From contig OY986435.1 in the NCBI GenBank assembly GCA_963920525.1, positions 263,440,962 to 263,504,961 of the forward strand: a stretch of DNA of 64,000 bases, written 5' to 3'. A program made the translations under genes and the position numbers. Under the pieces are notes generated by a model that saw only the letters and a list, made by a program, of their open reading frames with translations, searched no databases and had not been told where the DNA came from. Positions 43,521 to 54,810 of the stretch are shown piece after piece (within the stretch, counting starts at the first letter, position 1; every line of letters starts with the position of its first letter). Source of the stretch: Dichetophora obliterata (lineage: Eukaryota; Arthropoda; Insecta; Diptera; Sciomyzidae).

Positions 43521-45283
43521 TAGGCCGGGTCGATTTGTGGGGAGGCAAAAAAATCGCCTATTGCTCAGTGAAAATCGTATTCTAGGGATCAAAATAAGAA
43601 ACTTTGCACGAGGAACTATACCTCTTAAACGAATTCTAATGCCCCAACTTTATACTTTTACCCCGTAGGGGCAAAAATTCTTCTGTGACTCATTTAGATT
43701 GCACCAATCGAGTCCGAATGTATGACCGATCCCCACTAATTTTGGAAGGCCGAACCACCTATGCCAGTGGCGACCCCATATATATACAGTGATGTGCAAA
43801 GAAATAGCGACACCTGTATTTTTATTCTTAAAGATACATGAATTATATGCAAGGTGCCTCAGATATAGCATTAATTCCCTGGGGTGGTGATTCTCCTTAA
43901 TTAGGCGAGTAAGAAAATGCTAGGATGATGGTGACGCCCTCCCCTCTTTAGGATATAAAGAGAAAAAACTTAAAAATAGGTGTCATTATATTTTACTCCA
44001 TATTTAATGTAACTCTTAACCGATCTCCAAAGTCAATAACATCTTGAAAAAGAGACTACATTGATAGTCATGTAGTCTCTTGCTACAATGCTACAATGCA
44101 CCAATGCTACAAAAGCCGTTTTATAATCGTACCACACTAAAAGCTAACTGTTTTACGTGTGGAAATTTAAAATGAAAAAGTAGTTATGTTTACATTGAGT
44201 ACTCAAGTTCTATGGCAAGATCAAAAGCCAAATCAGTAGAAAATTTTATCATAAAAAGAAATTACATCACAAAAATTGTCAAAAAATTTATTTTAAATTC
44301 GAGAAACTTATTATCAAAGTTTAATTCAAAATTTGTTTAGAATTTAGTTGCTCGTAACTTTCTTAATTGTGACTTTATGCAAAATGTTTTATAAAAATCT
44401 TAATTTCAATTTGATTTTTTTCTCAACAAGCTATTAACTTTGAAAATCGGCTAAGAGGTACATTAAATGTGGAGTAAAGTGTAACGACACCTATTTGTAA
44501 GTTTTTCCTCTCTAGCTCCCAAAGGGATAGGGGGTCACTCTCATCCTTGCATTTCCTCACTCGTCTAATCAATCACTGCTCGAGGGAGTTAATGCTATAT
44601 CTGGGGCACCTTGTATATAATTCATGCAGCTTTGAATATAAAAATACAGGTGTCCCTATTTCTTTGCACATCACTGTATATATAGAGTGGATAAAAAAAT
44701 CAATTTTTAAAGTGACACGAAAAAATGGGTTGCTAGACATCTTAAAAAAATTCTCACCAAAAATGAGCTCTTAACTTTAATAGGAAGATGCATCGCAATT
44801 TTTTTTTCTCAGTCCAATAGAAAAAAATCATAACTCATCCATCATTGATAAATTGTACAGAAAAATGTTTTTCAAGAATTTTTTAGGAAATTTAATGCTC
44901 TACAAAAAAGGTATCCCATATATTTTTCCGCAAACCTCACCATTTGAATGATATTTAAGATTTATGTTTGATTATTTTAAGACATATATAATTTTTGGTT
45001 ATGAATTTTTGGTTAAGAAATAAACTGCTCTTTAAAAATGGTTCCAAATGCTTTGGCGATTAAATTAAGCGTTCAAAAGATATTCATCATCAAACTTTCA
45101 TGTGTGCTGATTTTAAGAGTTTTTGATTAGATAATCAAAAAAAAAACAATTTATTTTATAAGTTTTGATAAAATTTACACGAACTTTAGTTTCTATCAAC
45201 TGAGAAACTTATTACTTTTATTGGCAACACCGAAATGGCAGAGACACTTATAAAAAAAAATAATTGATTTTTGACCCACCCTA
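43521..45283. mobile_element. hAT-related element(s) with TAGGCCGGGTCGATTTGT end, interrupted
   Basis: The left end TAGGCCGGGTCGATTTGT resembles the hAT element at 4213. The right end, inverted, reads TAGGGTGGGTCAAAAATCAA. The flanks are ATATATAT (left) and ATATATAA (right), compatible with an 8-bp duplication but low complexity. A Tc1-type MITE lies inside at 43787-44676. Alternatively 44683-45283 is a separate element, since TATAGAGTGGATAAAAAAAT near 44682-44701 also pairs with the right end. Confidence 0.55.
43787..44676. mobile_element. Tc1/mariner-type MITE, 890 bp, TA target
   Basis: Ends CAGTGATGTGCAAAGAAATA and its complement, with inverted similarity of over 200 bp inward (for example AGGTGTC, AATTATATGCAAGGTGCC and its complement near 44607-44624). 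TA flanks both ends (43785-43786 and 44677-44678). TA targets and CAGT-type termini are typical of Tc1/mariner elements. No transposase. Confidence 0.85.
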
Positions 45284-45317
45284 ATATATAAACTATACCT
45301 TAAAGGTTTGAATAAAC

Positions 45318-45790
45318 CATAGCTGTTAAATTGCGATTACGATTAGGAATCAATTTTATTATATTTTAAAAAGAATTGTAATCATTATATTATCCTTGAG
45401 GGAAAACTTTATGATTAGTAATTAATAACGATTACAAATAATCAAAAAAATACGATTACTTGAAATTTCGAAAACAATCAAAAAGAATCAAAAGCAATCA
45501 AGAAAAAAATTCGACTATTTTAAAAAATTATTCAATTTATCAAAAAGAATAAAAAATAGTTTCTAAAAGTATTCGGATTGTTTTTTCTTGATTACTTTTG
45601 ATTGTTTTTGATTGTTTTGGTAATCTGAAGTAATCGTTATTATTTTTTGATTAGCTATTTTTAATCGTGATTACGTAAAGATTACGATTACAAACAGAAC
45701 AAATTGTACTAAATCACTTATTTCACCTTTTCACAAAAAATAATCGTATTACTAATGATTATGATTAGTAATCATTATGTATCAGCTATG
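45318..45790. mobile_element. Fold-back MITE rich in GATTAC motifs
   Basis: The ends CATAGCTG (45318) and CAGCTATG (to 45790) are inverted. The arms hold repeated GATTACGATTA, AATCAAAA and their complements, centred near 45560. No coding capacity; target duplication not clear. Confidence 0.6.
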
Positions 45791-45799
45791 CGATAGACA

Positions 45800-46484
45800 C
45801 ATAAGTCAAAAGAACATACACAATTACTGTTAGAGTTTAAGGCTTTGTAATCTAAAAATGACTTAACAGCTTTAACATCATTTAAAAAATACCGAGTGTG
45901 AAATAAATTCGTGCGATCTCAACAAAGGAATTTATTCGAACAAGTGCCAAATCATATAAAACTTAAACAGTGAGTTGGTCGCAGCTAAATCACACGACAC
46001 TATTGAAGATGGAACGGGTAGAGCCTTCCAGAAGAATCTGTCTGGGCTGCTGTGTGATTAACTCTATAAAGAGTTGTGGTTGTGGTTGTTATTGTTGTTG
46101 CCTTCTTCAAAGACTTACTTAATCTAAAAAGTTCGCAATTTCCAAATTTCTAGAAGTGTATCGGCGTTTTAAAAGTTAATGTCAGAGTCATTTTTTATGT
46201 AGGTCTTATATTTACTCATACTTTAGCTGATAGCTAACATAAAAAGTAAGACAGCTACCTAATCTGTGCCTTTGCCTTAGTCGTTGTGTCAGCAGACCAT
46301 AAGAGAAATCTTATAAGAACAATTTTTAAAGAATATTTTGAGTCCTTAGTGTCCTTTTATCTATATTTTTATTTTCTACCCTTTAAAAAATTTTTAAACG
46401 CTGTCTTAGATAATCTTACTTTCTCTTATCTTATATAATCTTCATTTCTTGGATAATCTTACTGATTCTTTTTAAACAAGATTT
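45800..46484. other. Spacer with a partial CAA-type MITE terminus
   Basis: GTTGTTGCCTTCTTCAAAGA and CTTACTTAATCTAAAAAGTT at about 46095-46132 match the right end of the 13268-13712 MITE family. The remainder is unassigned. Confidence 0.45.
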
Positions 46485-47346
46485 GTATGAAGTAGAGATG
46501 GGCGCATGTCACGATGAATCACGTCGTGGTGGTGAGCGAACTTAACAAAAATCACGAAATATTTGTGATTGAATTAACCTCGTGCGTGACTTTAATTTCT
46601 TCGTGTCACGACTTTTTATCTTAATTTTCCAAATCTGTGCAAAATTTAGTGATAAATTTGTTTTAAGCTTTTTCTACCAATTGCATTCAAAATGCAACAC
46701 TGACCACTTCTAATAAAGCGACAAAAACCAACTTTGCTTTCTTTAATTATTTCGCTGAACGTTAGTGACTACTTAAGGTAAACTTGGCAACTTTAAACAG
46801 AAATAAAAAGTTGAGAAATTGAATTGATTTTTTTTTATAGTTTTATTGTTTTATTTTAAACACTAAATAAACACTTAAGGTATGACCTGCGGTTAAAAAA
46901 TTTTTTTTTAGTTTTTTTTTATCGAATGTCTTCTAAAATCTTTCAGAAATAGTGAACTGAAAGGATTTTTTTAAAATTCGAATTATTTGTAGAGTTATAG
47001 AGCTATATATCAATATCTTTACTATTACATAAAATTGAAGTGAAAATTTAAAGTTACGACTGTACTCCAAAAATCTTGGGCCAATTTTTATGAACAATTT
47101 TTTAAATATTTTATTGTACTACGTATTTATTTAGCTGTATTTTTCTTTCAAAATTTTTATAATAAGTACATTTAATTAAGGTATTAAGTTTTTTAAGAAA
47201 TCATCCCAGCTGCCACGCATTGCTTATTCGTTGTCTTTTGACGCGTTTGTGTTCGGAGAGTTTCAATAAACTTCATGCTCAGTGTTGTGAGAGTTTCAAT
47301 AAACTCCATGTTGCTCTCTATTTTTTTTATATTTCTTCGTGCTCAG

Positions 47347-47971
47347 CAGGGCTGGATTTTTCAGAACAATTGTATTTTTTCAGTATAATTTTATTAAAAA
47401 AAGTATGTAAGTACCACGAAGACATTTTTTGTACAATTTCATGCACTTAATTTTTATCATATTGACTTGATATTTCGTTACTTTGTTTAATTTCATAAAG
47501 TTTTCAGTGTCTTTTTTGTGGAAATTTATCAATTTGACATTCTTCAGTAAATGTTGAAAGAATATTTTCGATTCAAAATTTAATAAAATCAAGGTGCAGA
47601 AATTGCCTGCTTGTTGACTCAGTTTCTTCTTTAATTAAAACAAAAGATTTGTTGAAAGACACTTGGCCATATTTTAAAAAATAAAATTTAATACTGCTAT
47701 GTATTTTGAAAACATTTTTGTTGAAGAAGGGGAAGACGCACATTTTCTTGATTAGAATTTAAAAACTTAATGTACGGTAGCATATTTTTTTACTATGTTG
47801 AATTGTAAGTCCATTTTTGTTAATTTCTTTTTTATTTCAAATAAATAATTGAATATATCCAAAACTTTCATTATTCATGGATAAAAAAAAAAACAAGTAC
47901 AATTTGTTGCCAAAAAGTACAATTTTTATTTCGGTTTGGTGCAATTTCGTAAAAGTTATTTCCCATCCCTG
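47347..47971. mobile_element. hAT MITE, 625 bp, TSD GTGCTCAG
   Basis: Left end CAGGGCTGGATTTTT, right end inverted CAGGGATGGGAAATAA, flanked by the perfect 8-bp duplication GTGCTCAG (47339-47346 and 47972-47979). Non-coding; third layer of the nest. Confidence 0.85.
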
Positions 47972-48055
47972 GTGCTCAGCTAGCACAAAACAACAAAAAA
48001 ATCTGATGAGACTAAAGCAAGGCGAAAAGTGAAATACATATAAATGCAGAGCGGC

Positions 48056-48274
48056 CATGGTAGAACTAGTGAAGGTATATGCATTTCAGACTCATCTCCT
48101 TTTGTCATAGCCAGAATTGTCAAACTCAAGCATTTTGCTATTCTTGTCTATTTTTGCTTTCTTATCGCGTTTTTTTTCATCGTTTTCAGATTTTGTATGA
48201 TCTGTCAACTTCGTTTTGACAGTTCCGGTAGTCTGTCTCTCCGAAATGGATCTACCTTCTCTAATTCTACTATG
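48056..48274. mobile_element. hAT MITE, 219 bp, TSD AGAGCGGC
   Basis: Left end CATGGTAGAACTAGTGAAGG, right end inverted CATAGTAGAATTAGAGAAGG, flanked by AGAGCGGC at 48048-48055 and 48275-48282. Non-coding. Confidence 0.85.
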
Positions 48275-48329
48275 AGAGCGGCACTCCAAAACAAAAAAAA
48301 AACAAAACGAAAAAATTTTTATTTCTTTG

Positions 48330-48916
48330 TAGACTTGTGCATTTTAGTTCACTAAAAAGATCGCTCTTTTTAGTTCAGTTGAGTTTAATCAACTAGTTCG
48401 TTCATATAGTTCTTTTAGTTCGTTCGCTCTTTTAGTTCGTTTCGTGCACTCGTTCATGCTGTTAGTTCGTTAGGTCTTACAGTTCATTTGGTGTTTTAGA
48501 TCGTTGCGTATGGTAGCTCGTTGTATTTTTTAGTTCAATAGGTCTTTTAGTTTGTTTTGTTTCCTCGTTCATGATCAGATCTATAAAATGAAACGATCTA
48601 TATGACCGAATCAATCATTAACTGCGGACATAGAAGAAATTTACATAAAAATACTACATATGGGGCATTCCACACAATATTTGCCACAAAAATTGGTTTT
48701 TGCAAAAAGGTTTTTTTACCGTTCATTAGTGAAAAACTGTATCAGCACGGACTCAAACCATTGTTCAGTGAAACCAAATTATTTTTAGTTCATTTCGATC
48801 TGACTCGCTGCAAAATCGATTGAACTAAAAGAACGAGAATCGACGAACTAGTTCACATAGTTCATGAGTGTGAATAGTTCAATTGAACTAGTTCGTTCCT
48901 GAACTACCCAAGCCTA
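48330..48916. mobile_element. hAT MITE, 587 bp, TSD TTTCTTTG
   Basis: Left end TAGACTTGTGCATTTTAGTT, right end inverted TAGGCTTGGGTAGTTCAGGA, flanked by TTTCTTTG at 48322-48329 and 48917-48924. The interior is dense in TAGTTCGTT and GAACTAGTTC motifs on both strands. The short open frame 48602-48823 has no recognised domain. Confidence 0.85.
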
Positions 48917-49907
48917 TTTCTTTGATATGTATTGCCTTAACCCAATGTGGACGATAATGTTATATCGCATCACTAAGTCGGATGTCGCAAAACTAACCGT
49001 ATCACATAAAAATTAGTCAAAATCAAAATTATTTAAAAATTAGCACATGTGTGAAAAAATTTTTCCGTCTTTAGGGCGTTAAGGAGATTGATAAAAAAAC
49101 ATCCACGGACAACAATGGCCTGCTAGTGTATATAAGTGTATACACGTGCGCTGAAGTGCAGTAATAAAACTTTAAATGCGTTTTTCTCGAAATCACATTT
49201 TTCAAACTGGGGTGGTGTTTTTCTCAAGAATGAAATAGAAGTCGGTTCAAGATGCGGTGGGCTGCATTTTGTAGGTTATCACGTCAGGCAGGTCCTGAAC
49301 TAGGATAATTAGGATAACATTACTACCGGTGGAGGAGTGGGAAAAAACCCCAAAAAACAGCTAAATTTTTAACTTTTTTAAAAAATCGTGGCATTTTATC
49401 AATTTTTTACATTTTGGAAATATCCTACATCAGGAAGTGCCTACGTGATTACCAAAAAATGCCGCGAGCCGAATTTCGATAGAACTGGTTCTCAAGAAAA
49501 CGACACCTCCTTTGGGAGGGGTGATAAAAAAATATAGAAACATAAACAAGTACGGAAAAGTTAGAAAATTACGTTTGGAATAAGACCCAAAAGTTGATTA
49601 ATTGAAAAACGACTGAGCTACAGCACTTTTAAAAAAAGTTATTTATATGGTCGTACCGCAGGTCATACCTTAATAATATAAAACGTTAACAGTTCTATTC
49701 GTAAGCACTTGTGAGTCAAAAATGACATCGTGATCATGAGTAAAAAGAATTTTAATTTTGTGCTTAGAAGAAAACGCATCGTGAGCGTGCTTGACCGTGA
49801 ATCAAAGAAATATTTTTACCGTGAGCATGCGTGATTAAAAAAGAACACATCGTGAGCGTCCGTGATCGTGAGTCAAAATTACTCACGCGCTCATCTCTAG
49901 TATGAAG

Positions 49908-50420
49908 CATACTTCTTTTAAGAAAATTAGTCCGTTTTTAACTAAATAATGTTAAAAGATAAGCACCAGCAGAAATGTTAATCGAGAGACAATTTCAGTG
50001 TATAGTTTAAGGGGGTCATTAAATTGAACTTACTCGTTTTCTCTATGGATATTACGTACTTTGCAGACAATTTTTTTCCAGAGTATCTTATAGTACATTT
50101 TAAAAGAAATACTTTCATAGCATATTTCAACTCAATGTGACCACGTTTAAGCGCATTTTTTTTTTAAATTTGGTTTGAAAAAGACCCTGGAGGGTAAAAA
50201 TATTCTACAAAAATATTTCTCACAACATTTTATTCTTTGTATGAGAACATAACAACTATGTGAAATTTATATATCTAGAAGTTTAATATATTAGTGAATA
50301 GCTTAATTAGATTTAGATTCTAGGGCCAGGATTTGACATACTTCTACCACTATTTTTCAGAAAGTGTGCTCATTCGATTTATATGGTTTTAACTCAAATT
50401 TTTAATAGGTCCCTTTCAAT
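49908..50420. other. AT-rich spacer
   Basis: Nothing recognised before the LINE fragment. Confidence 0.4.
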
Positions 50421-50423
50421 GGA

Positions 50424-50945
50424 TTTTTTTCTTAAATGAATGGAAAATAGCTTATATTATACCAATTTTTAAATCAGGTCGAAAGAACTGTATCTGAAGT
50501 TTTAGACAAAATTGTTGACAAGTGTTTATTTTCTGAGTAAAAAAACTATGTATCGACCCAAGAACACAACTTTTTCGCTTTCGCAGGTCGGCTTGCACGA
50601 ATTTGGCAATTTTCTCAAATTTTTGCATCGAAGCTTTAAAAAAAGGCCTACAACTGATTTCACTAAAGCTTTTGATTGCATAAACCACGATCTTTTGTTA
50701 ATAAAACTCGAAAAGTTAGGGGTTCACTCTAACTTCTATAAATGGATTCCTTGCTATTTGTCAAATCGGAAACTTTTTATTAAAGTGAACGGTTGAATAA
50801 ATGCAAGGTATTGACGTTTCTTATGATTACTGTTTCGGTAATAATGTATTTTCCCGAGTTAAAGTTATTAAAGATTTGGGTATTTACTTTGACGTTAAAC
50901 TGTCCTTTAATGTTCATAGAGAATACATATATATCTATATATATA
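50424..50945 (+). pseudogene. LINE reverse transcriptase fragment
   Basis: Plus strand: NEWKIAYIIPIFKSGRKN (about 50435), then TDFTKAFDCINHDLLLIKLE and FYKWIPCYLSNRKLFIKVNG (50655-50796), the classic fingers and palm-A blocks with the first catalytic Asp. The next recognisable block is VKVIKDLGIYFDVKLSFNVH (about 50860-50925), so the YADD region is deleted. Several frames are used. Followed by the minisatellite-type repeat. Confidence 0.8.
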
Positions 50946-50989
50946 AAACAAAGTCGTGAAATGTGTTTGAAACTCCATAATTCAAGATT

Positions 50990-51430
50990 TTTTTGTTGTG
51001 TTTGTAATTATAAAGGCAAGGTTAGTAAAAGACAAATCTTTTGCCACACCCCCTTTTACCGCCCACAAATCAATAAAACCTATATATTTGAGACAGTTTT
51101 TGTCGTATAAGACTAAAACTTGGTCATTTATTTTTATTTTACTGTCGGAAACTGTACTTAAAATGAGTTTCCACGCCCCCTTTACCGCCGACAAATCAAT
51201 TAAAATGCTATATTTCAGATAATTTTAGTCATATAAAGTTAAAATTTGGAAATTTTGTTTGTAGGCTCACTGTCGGCAGTTGTACTTAAAATGGGCTTCC
51301 ACGCCCTCTTTTACCGCACTCAATTCAAAGAAAATTCTATATTTCAGATGGTTTTGGTCGTTTAAGGTTAAAATTTGATTAATTAGTTCGCATAGTTACC
51401 TTCAACTGCTGTACTAAAAATGGGCGTGGT
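50990..51430 (+). repeat. GCCACRCCCC repeat, three units of about 130 bp
   Basis: Units near 51040, 51172 and 51299 share CACCCCCTTTTACCGCCCAC, CAATAAAACCTATAT, a TTTTGTCGTATAAGACTAAA-like block and ACTGTCGGAAACTGTACTTA. Same subfamily as 56340-56460, 57405-57550 and 57975-58045. Confidence 0.75.
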
Positions 51431-51787
51431 TAATTTAATTTAATTTAATTTATTTATTTATTTATAAGCGCTTGTAAGAAATAAACTTATAGTTAAGCAC
51501 CGATAACATGTGTGGATATAAATCAACAAATTTTTAATATTAAACACTTAAACATAACTTGAACAGAAATTAATTAATTTAATACATTGAGATCAAAAAC
51601 AGTTTTTTAAAAAAACGACTATAAGAATTTAAAACTGAAAATTAAAAAAAAAAAATAAAATAACTTTAAATTAAGAGAGAAAAATATCATTACAAAGAAA
51701 TGAATTAGGTAAGAAATCGAATGAAAAGAGATAAATTAAGAAAAATAATAGAATAGCGAATCAAGTAAAAATAGATAAAAGTTTTGG

Positions 51788-54637
51788 TTAGAAGGAAGAC
51801 AAATAATCTGATAATTTAGATTTAAATATGGCTGTATTGCAAATACGCTGTAGATACGGTGGAAGTGAGTTCCAAAGACGTATGGAATTAACAAAGAACT
51901 GACGTTCGGACGCTAAGCAGGCATGTTTTGGTTGGACTAGGTTGTTTCCGCGCTGAGATCTTAAAAATTTTAGTTTATTATATAGGTAAACTGGCTCTTT
52001 GGTAAAAATAATTTTGTGCAGAAAAACTAACGCCCTCAAGTTCAAAACACTGTCAAAAGTCAAATTGAATATTTTTTTTGCATACTGGGATATACGGTCG
52101 GTTCGTTTAAGTCCGAAGACATAACGAGCGATGTTGTTATAGGAAACGTTCAACTTGCGCTTACTAGCAGCATCACAGTATGCAAAAATTTCGGATCCGT
52201 ACAATAAGGTGGGGACAAGATACGTTTTAGCTAATAACATTCTTATGTGAAAGGGGGTGAAGAACTGTGTGGCCCATAGGCTACGGAGCATACCATAAAC
52301 TTTTCCTACAGTGATGTTGACATGATTCGTCCAATCTAAAGTGCTGCTGAAGGTAATACCCAAATTTTTTGCCGTTTTTACAACTTCAATACATGACCCA
52401 TTTATCGTAACGTCCGGAAAGGGCAAAGAAGAGTTATGTTTTCTCGTTATAATTAAACATTTTGACTTATTTGGGTTTATGCTTAAGCCATTAGCGGAAG
52501 CCCAATCGTAAATTTTACACAAATTAGCATTCAGACTATCAACACACGTGGTAATATCACATTTGCGACAGCTAGTATACAGTTGTACATCATCAGCGTA
52601 CATTTGTATACCACAATTTTGCAGCACAGTTGGTAAGTCGTTTATATAAACCGAAAATAAAAGAGGGCCCATTACAGAGCCTTGAGGAACGCCACGGTTT
52701 ACAGGTAAGAAATTGGAAGTAACGCTGCCTATATTAACGGCTTGTGATCTGTTTGTGAGATAAGAGGTCATTAGTCGAGTTGCAGTGGCGGAAAAATTAA
52801 ACACATTTAATAATTTCAAACATAAAATTTGGTGATCAACCGTGTCGAAAGCTTTCGAATGATCTAGCAAAACCAAGAAACTGATTTCATTGCGATCGAG
52901 GTTATTTCGAATTTCATCGCTGACGTCAAGTAGAGCAGTCACGCAACTACGCTTAGGTCGGAATCCTGACTGTCTGTCAGTTAGCAGTTTATTGTCCAAA
53001 AGAAATTTGTTTATTTGGTAGTACATCAGCGTTTCAAAAACTTTTGATAGATATGGTAAAATTGCTATGGGGCGGAATTCATTACCAGTTTTAGGGATGG
53101 GAATAATTTTAGCTTTTTTCCAAATAGCAGGGAATTCTGATTTCGTTATGATGGTATTGAAAATGTTAATAATGAAAGGGGTTAGAGCAGGAAGAAGTAA
53201 CTTAAAAAACCTGGGATGTATTTCATCGAAACCGACGGCATTAGATTTAATCTCTAAGCAACTTCGCAGTACTTCTGTATATTCAACGCATTGAAAATTA
53301 AAAGCTGAGTACGAGTTGATAGATCTCTGAAAGATGCGACAACAGTTGACACTGGGCGCTGACATAGGTATATCTATAAATTTGTTATTTAGAGCCTCGA
53401 CGTCTATGCTAGTGTCTGTAAGCGAAATATTTCTACCAACTCCAATTTGCCGAATAATATTCCACTTCGTTTTGCTGCCTATGGCAGAGCTAAATTTAGA
53501 TTCATAATATGCTAACTTGGCAATTTTCACCGCCCTGACCACATTGTTTCTGCATATGCGGAAAATATTATAACGCTCGGGTGTTTTGAGACGTTTCCAT
53601 TTATTATACGCTGCGTCACGTTTTTTCATTAAACTTTTAAGGGTACTGGAAAACCAGGGCCTTAGAGAGTGCTTTACAACTTTAGTTTTAAGAGGAACAT
53701 GTTTTTCAAATAATGAATTGACGTTACGTTGTAGGAAATCTAACTTATCATTTACTGATAGCATGTGATAAATTTCTGTCCAGTCGACGTGATTTAGCTC
53801 TGTCTGAAGAGAGCTAAAATCTATATTTGTAAAATCTCGGTATGTTATTTTTTGCTCTGGTATTAGCAGCTGAAAATTATAGCAAAGAAAAATCAGGTCA
53901 TGCTTGGAAAAAACAGGAGCAGATAACTGGTCATAAAGTAAGACTTTATCATTATCACCGACAAAAAAGAGGTCTAGAAGCGAATTTCTATTTTTGGAAA
54001 AGTGTGTGGGTGTGGTGCAGTTTGGCGACGTAAGACCAAGTGCACACATATCATCAGATAAATGAGTTTCAACCAATAAATCACAATTAAAATCGCCACA
54101 AATTATGATGTCAGCATAGGAGCTTACCACCGATTCAATTTTCAACATTAAGTTTTCTGTATGGACATAACGATTTGGCCTATAAACTGCGCCGACAAGT
54201 AGTTTTTTGGATTCATAGATTATGTCAACAAATAGGAATTCAATATTATCTTCAGAGTTTGATTTACTGATTAAGTTGCATGTAATACCATCTTTAACAA
54301 AAATTGCAACCCCACCGGCATGAGACTCTCGATCCGCACGAAATGATCTATAACCCTTTACACTAAAGACACTATTTTGAACAGAAGGCTGAAACCATGT
54401 TTCAGATACACAAATTATATCCATGTTTGAGTTTTCAAAAATGTACCGAAACTCATCAATTTTATTATTTAAACTTTGCGCATTAATATGACATACCTGT
54501 AGTCCCGTCGCTTGCCTGCTTAATATTCGAATTAAAGCATAGAGATTGTCTCTAGAACAACAACGACCGTAATTATTCGAACTCACAACGGATATGGTTT
54601 GAGATAAAAAGACGCGTATTTGCAGCACAGTTAACAT
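51788..54637 (-). CDS. LINE ORF2 protein: APE endonuclease and reverse transcriptase, 949 aa
   Basis: Nicks target DNA and copies the element RNA from the nick (target-primed reverse transcription). The APE-type endonuclease covers about residues 45-250 with its expected residues: Asn52 (HINAQSL), Glu79 (SETW), Tyr152, Asp182/Asn184 (GDFN), Asp222 (SLLDL) and His246 (SKHDLI). The reverse transcriptase spans about 505-770: FRPIAILPYLSKVFE (521), QSGFRPKRSC (556), LVLLDHSKAFDTVDH with the first catalytic Asp, GVPQGSVMGPLLFSVYINDL (649) and YADD (680-683). The C-terminal block FFVNSIRLWNSLPPYLQRI precedes the stop. No RNase H domain follows. No frameshift or internal stop is seen, so the protein may be functional. 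Confidence 0.92.
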   Translation of the reverse strand: MLTVLQIRVFLSQTISVVSSNNYGRCCSRDNLYALIRILSRQATGLQVCHINAQSLNNKIDEFRYIFENSNMDIICVSETWFQPSVQNSVFSVKGYRSFRADRESHAGGVAIFVKDGITCNLISKSNSEDNIEFLFVDIIYESKKLLVGAVYRPNRYVHTENLMLKIESVVSSYADIIICGDFNCDLLVETHLSDDMCALGLTSPNCTTPTHFSKNRNSLLDLFFVGDNDKVLLYDQLSAPVFSKHDLIFLCYNFQLLIPEQKITYRDFTNIDFSSLQTELNHVDWTEIYHMLSVNDKLDFLQRNVNSLFEKHVPLKTKVVKHSLRPWFSSTLKSLMKKRDAAYNKWKRLKTPERYNIFRICRNNVVRAVKIAKLAYYESKFSSAIGSKTKWNIIRQIGVGRNISLTDTSIDVEALNNKFIDIPMSAPSVNCCRIFQRSINSYSAFNFQCVEYTEVLRSCLEIKSNAVGFDEIHPRFFKLLLPALTPFIINIFNTIITKSEFPAIWKKAKIIPIPKTGNEFRPIAILPYLSKVFETLMYYQINKFLLDNKLLTDRQSGFRPKRSCVTALLDVSDEIRNNLDRNEISFLVLLDHSKAFDTVDHQILCLKLLNVFNFSATATRLMTSYLTNRSQAVNIGSVTSNFLPVNRGVPQGSVMGPLLFSVYINDLPTVLQNCGIQMYADDVQLYTSCRKCDITTCVDSLNANLCKIYDWASANGLSINPNKSKCLIITRKHNSSLPFPDVTINGSCIEVVKTAKNLGITFSSTLDWTNHVNITVGKVYGMLRSLWATQFFTPFHIRMLLAKTYLVPTLLYGSEIFAYCDAASKRKLNVSYNNIARYVFGLKRTDRISQYAKKIFNLTFDSVLNLRALVFLHKIIFTKEPVYLYNKLKFLRSQRGNNLVQPKHACLASERQFFVNSIRLWNSLPPYLQRICNTAIFKSKLSDYLSSF

Positions 54638-54810
54638 TATTATTAACTTTTAATATAAGAAATAAAGAATTAAAAGAAATAAAAATAAGAAAAGAAGTAA
54701 GTGTACATATTACGCAAAGAAATGGAATGAAGGAAGCAAATAGAAATAAAAAGAAGATAGATAGGTTAAAGAAAGACAAATTAAATAACGCAAAAACATA
54801 AAACTTAAAC

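Larger units (their letters stand above)
46879..49669. mobile_element. TTAA-flanked non-autonomous element (piggyBac-like), second layer
   Basis: The inverted termini GGTATGACCTGCGGT and its complement are bounded by TTAA on both sides (46875-46878 and 49670-49673). TTAA targets point to piggyBac-type transposition, although its ends differ from the piggyBac at 60476-62903 and begin GG rather than CCC. Because TTAA is palindromic the exact boundary is uncertain. About 1.3 kb is its own sequence; the rest is three smaller hAT MITEs. No transposase. Confidence 0.65.
46493..49899. mobile_element. hAT MITE (outer layer), TSD GTATGAAG
   Basis: Left end TAGAGATGGGCGCATGTCAC, right end inverted TAGAGATGAGCGCGTGAGTA. 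A perfect 8-bp duplication GTATGAAG lies at 46485-46492 and 49900-49907. Both subterminal regions are rich in TCACG/CGTGA motifs. Without the inserts the element is about 610 bp and encodes nothing. It has been entered by the TTAA-flanked element at 46879-49669. Confidence 0.9.

Noticed and set aside
48044..48355. 103-codon open frame
   Set aside because: It crosses the boundaries of two independent MITEs, so cannot be an ancestral gene.
53067..53294. Plus-strand open frames within 51.8-54.6 kb
   Set aside because: Antisense shadows of the intact LINE ORF2.
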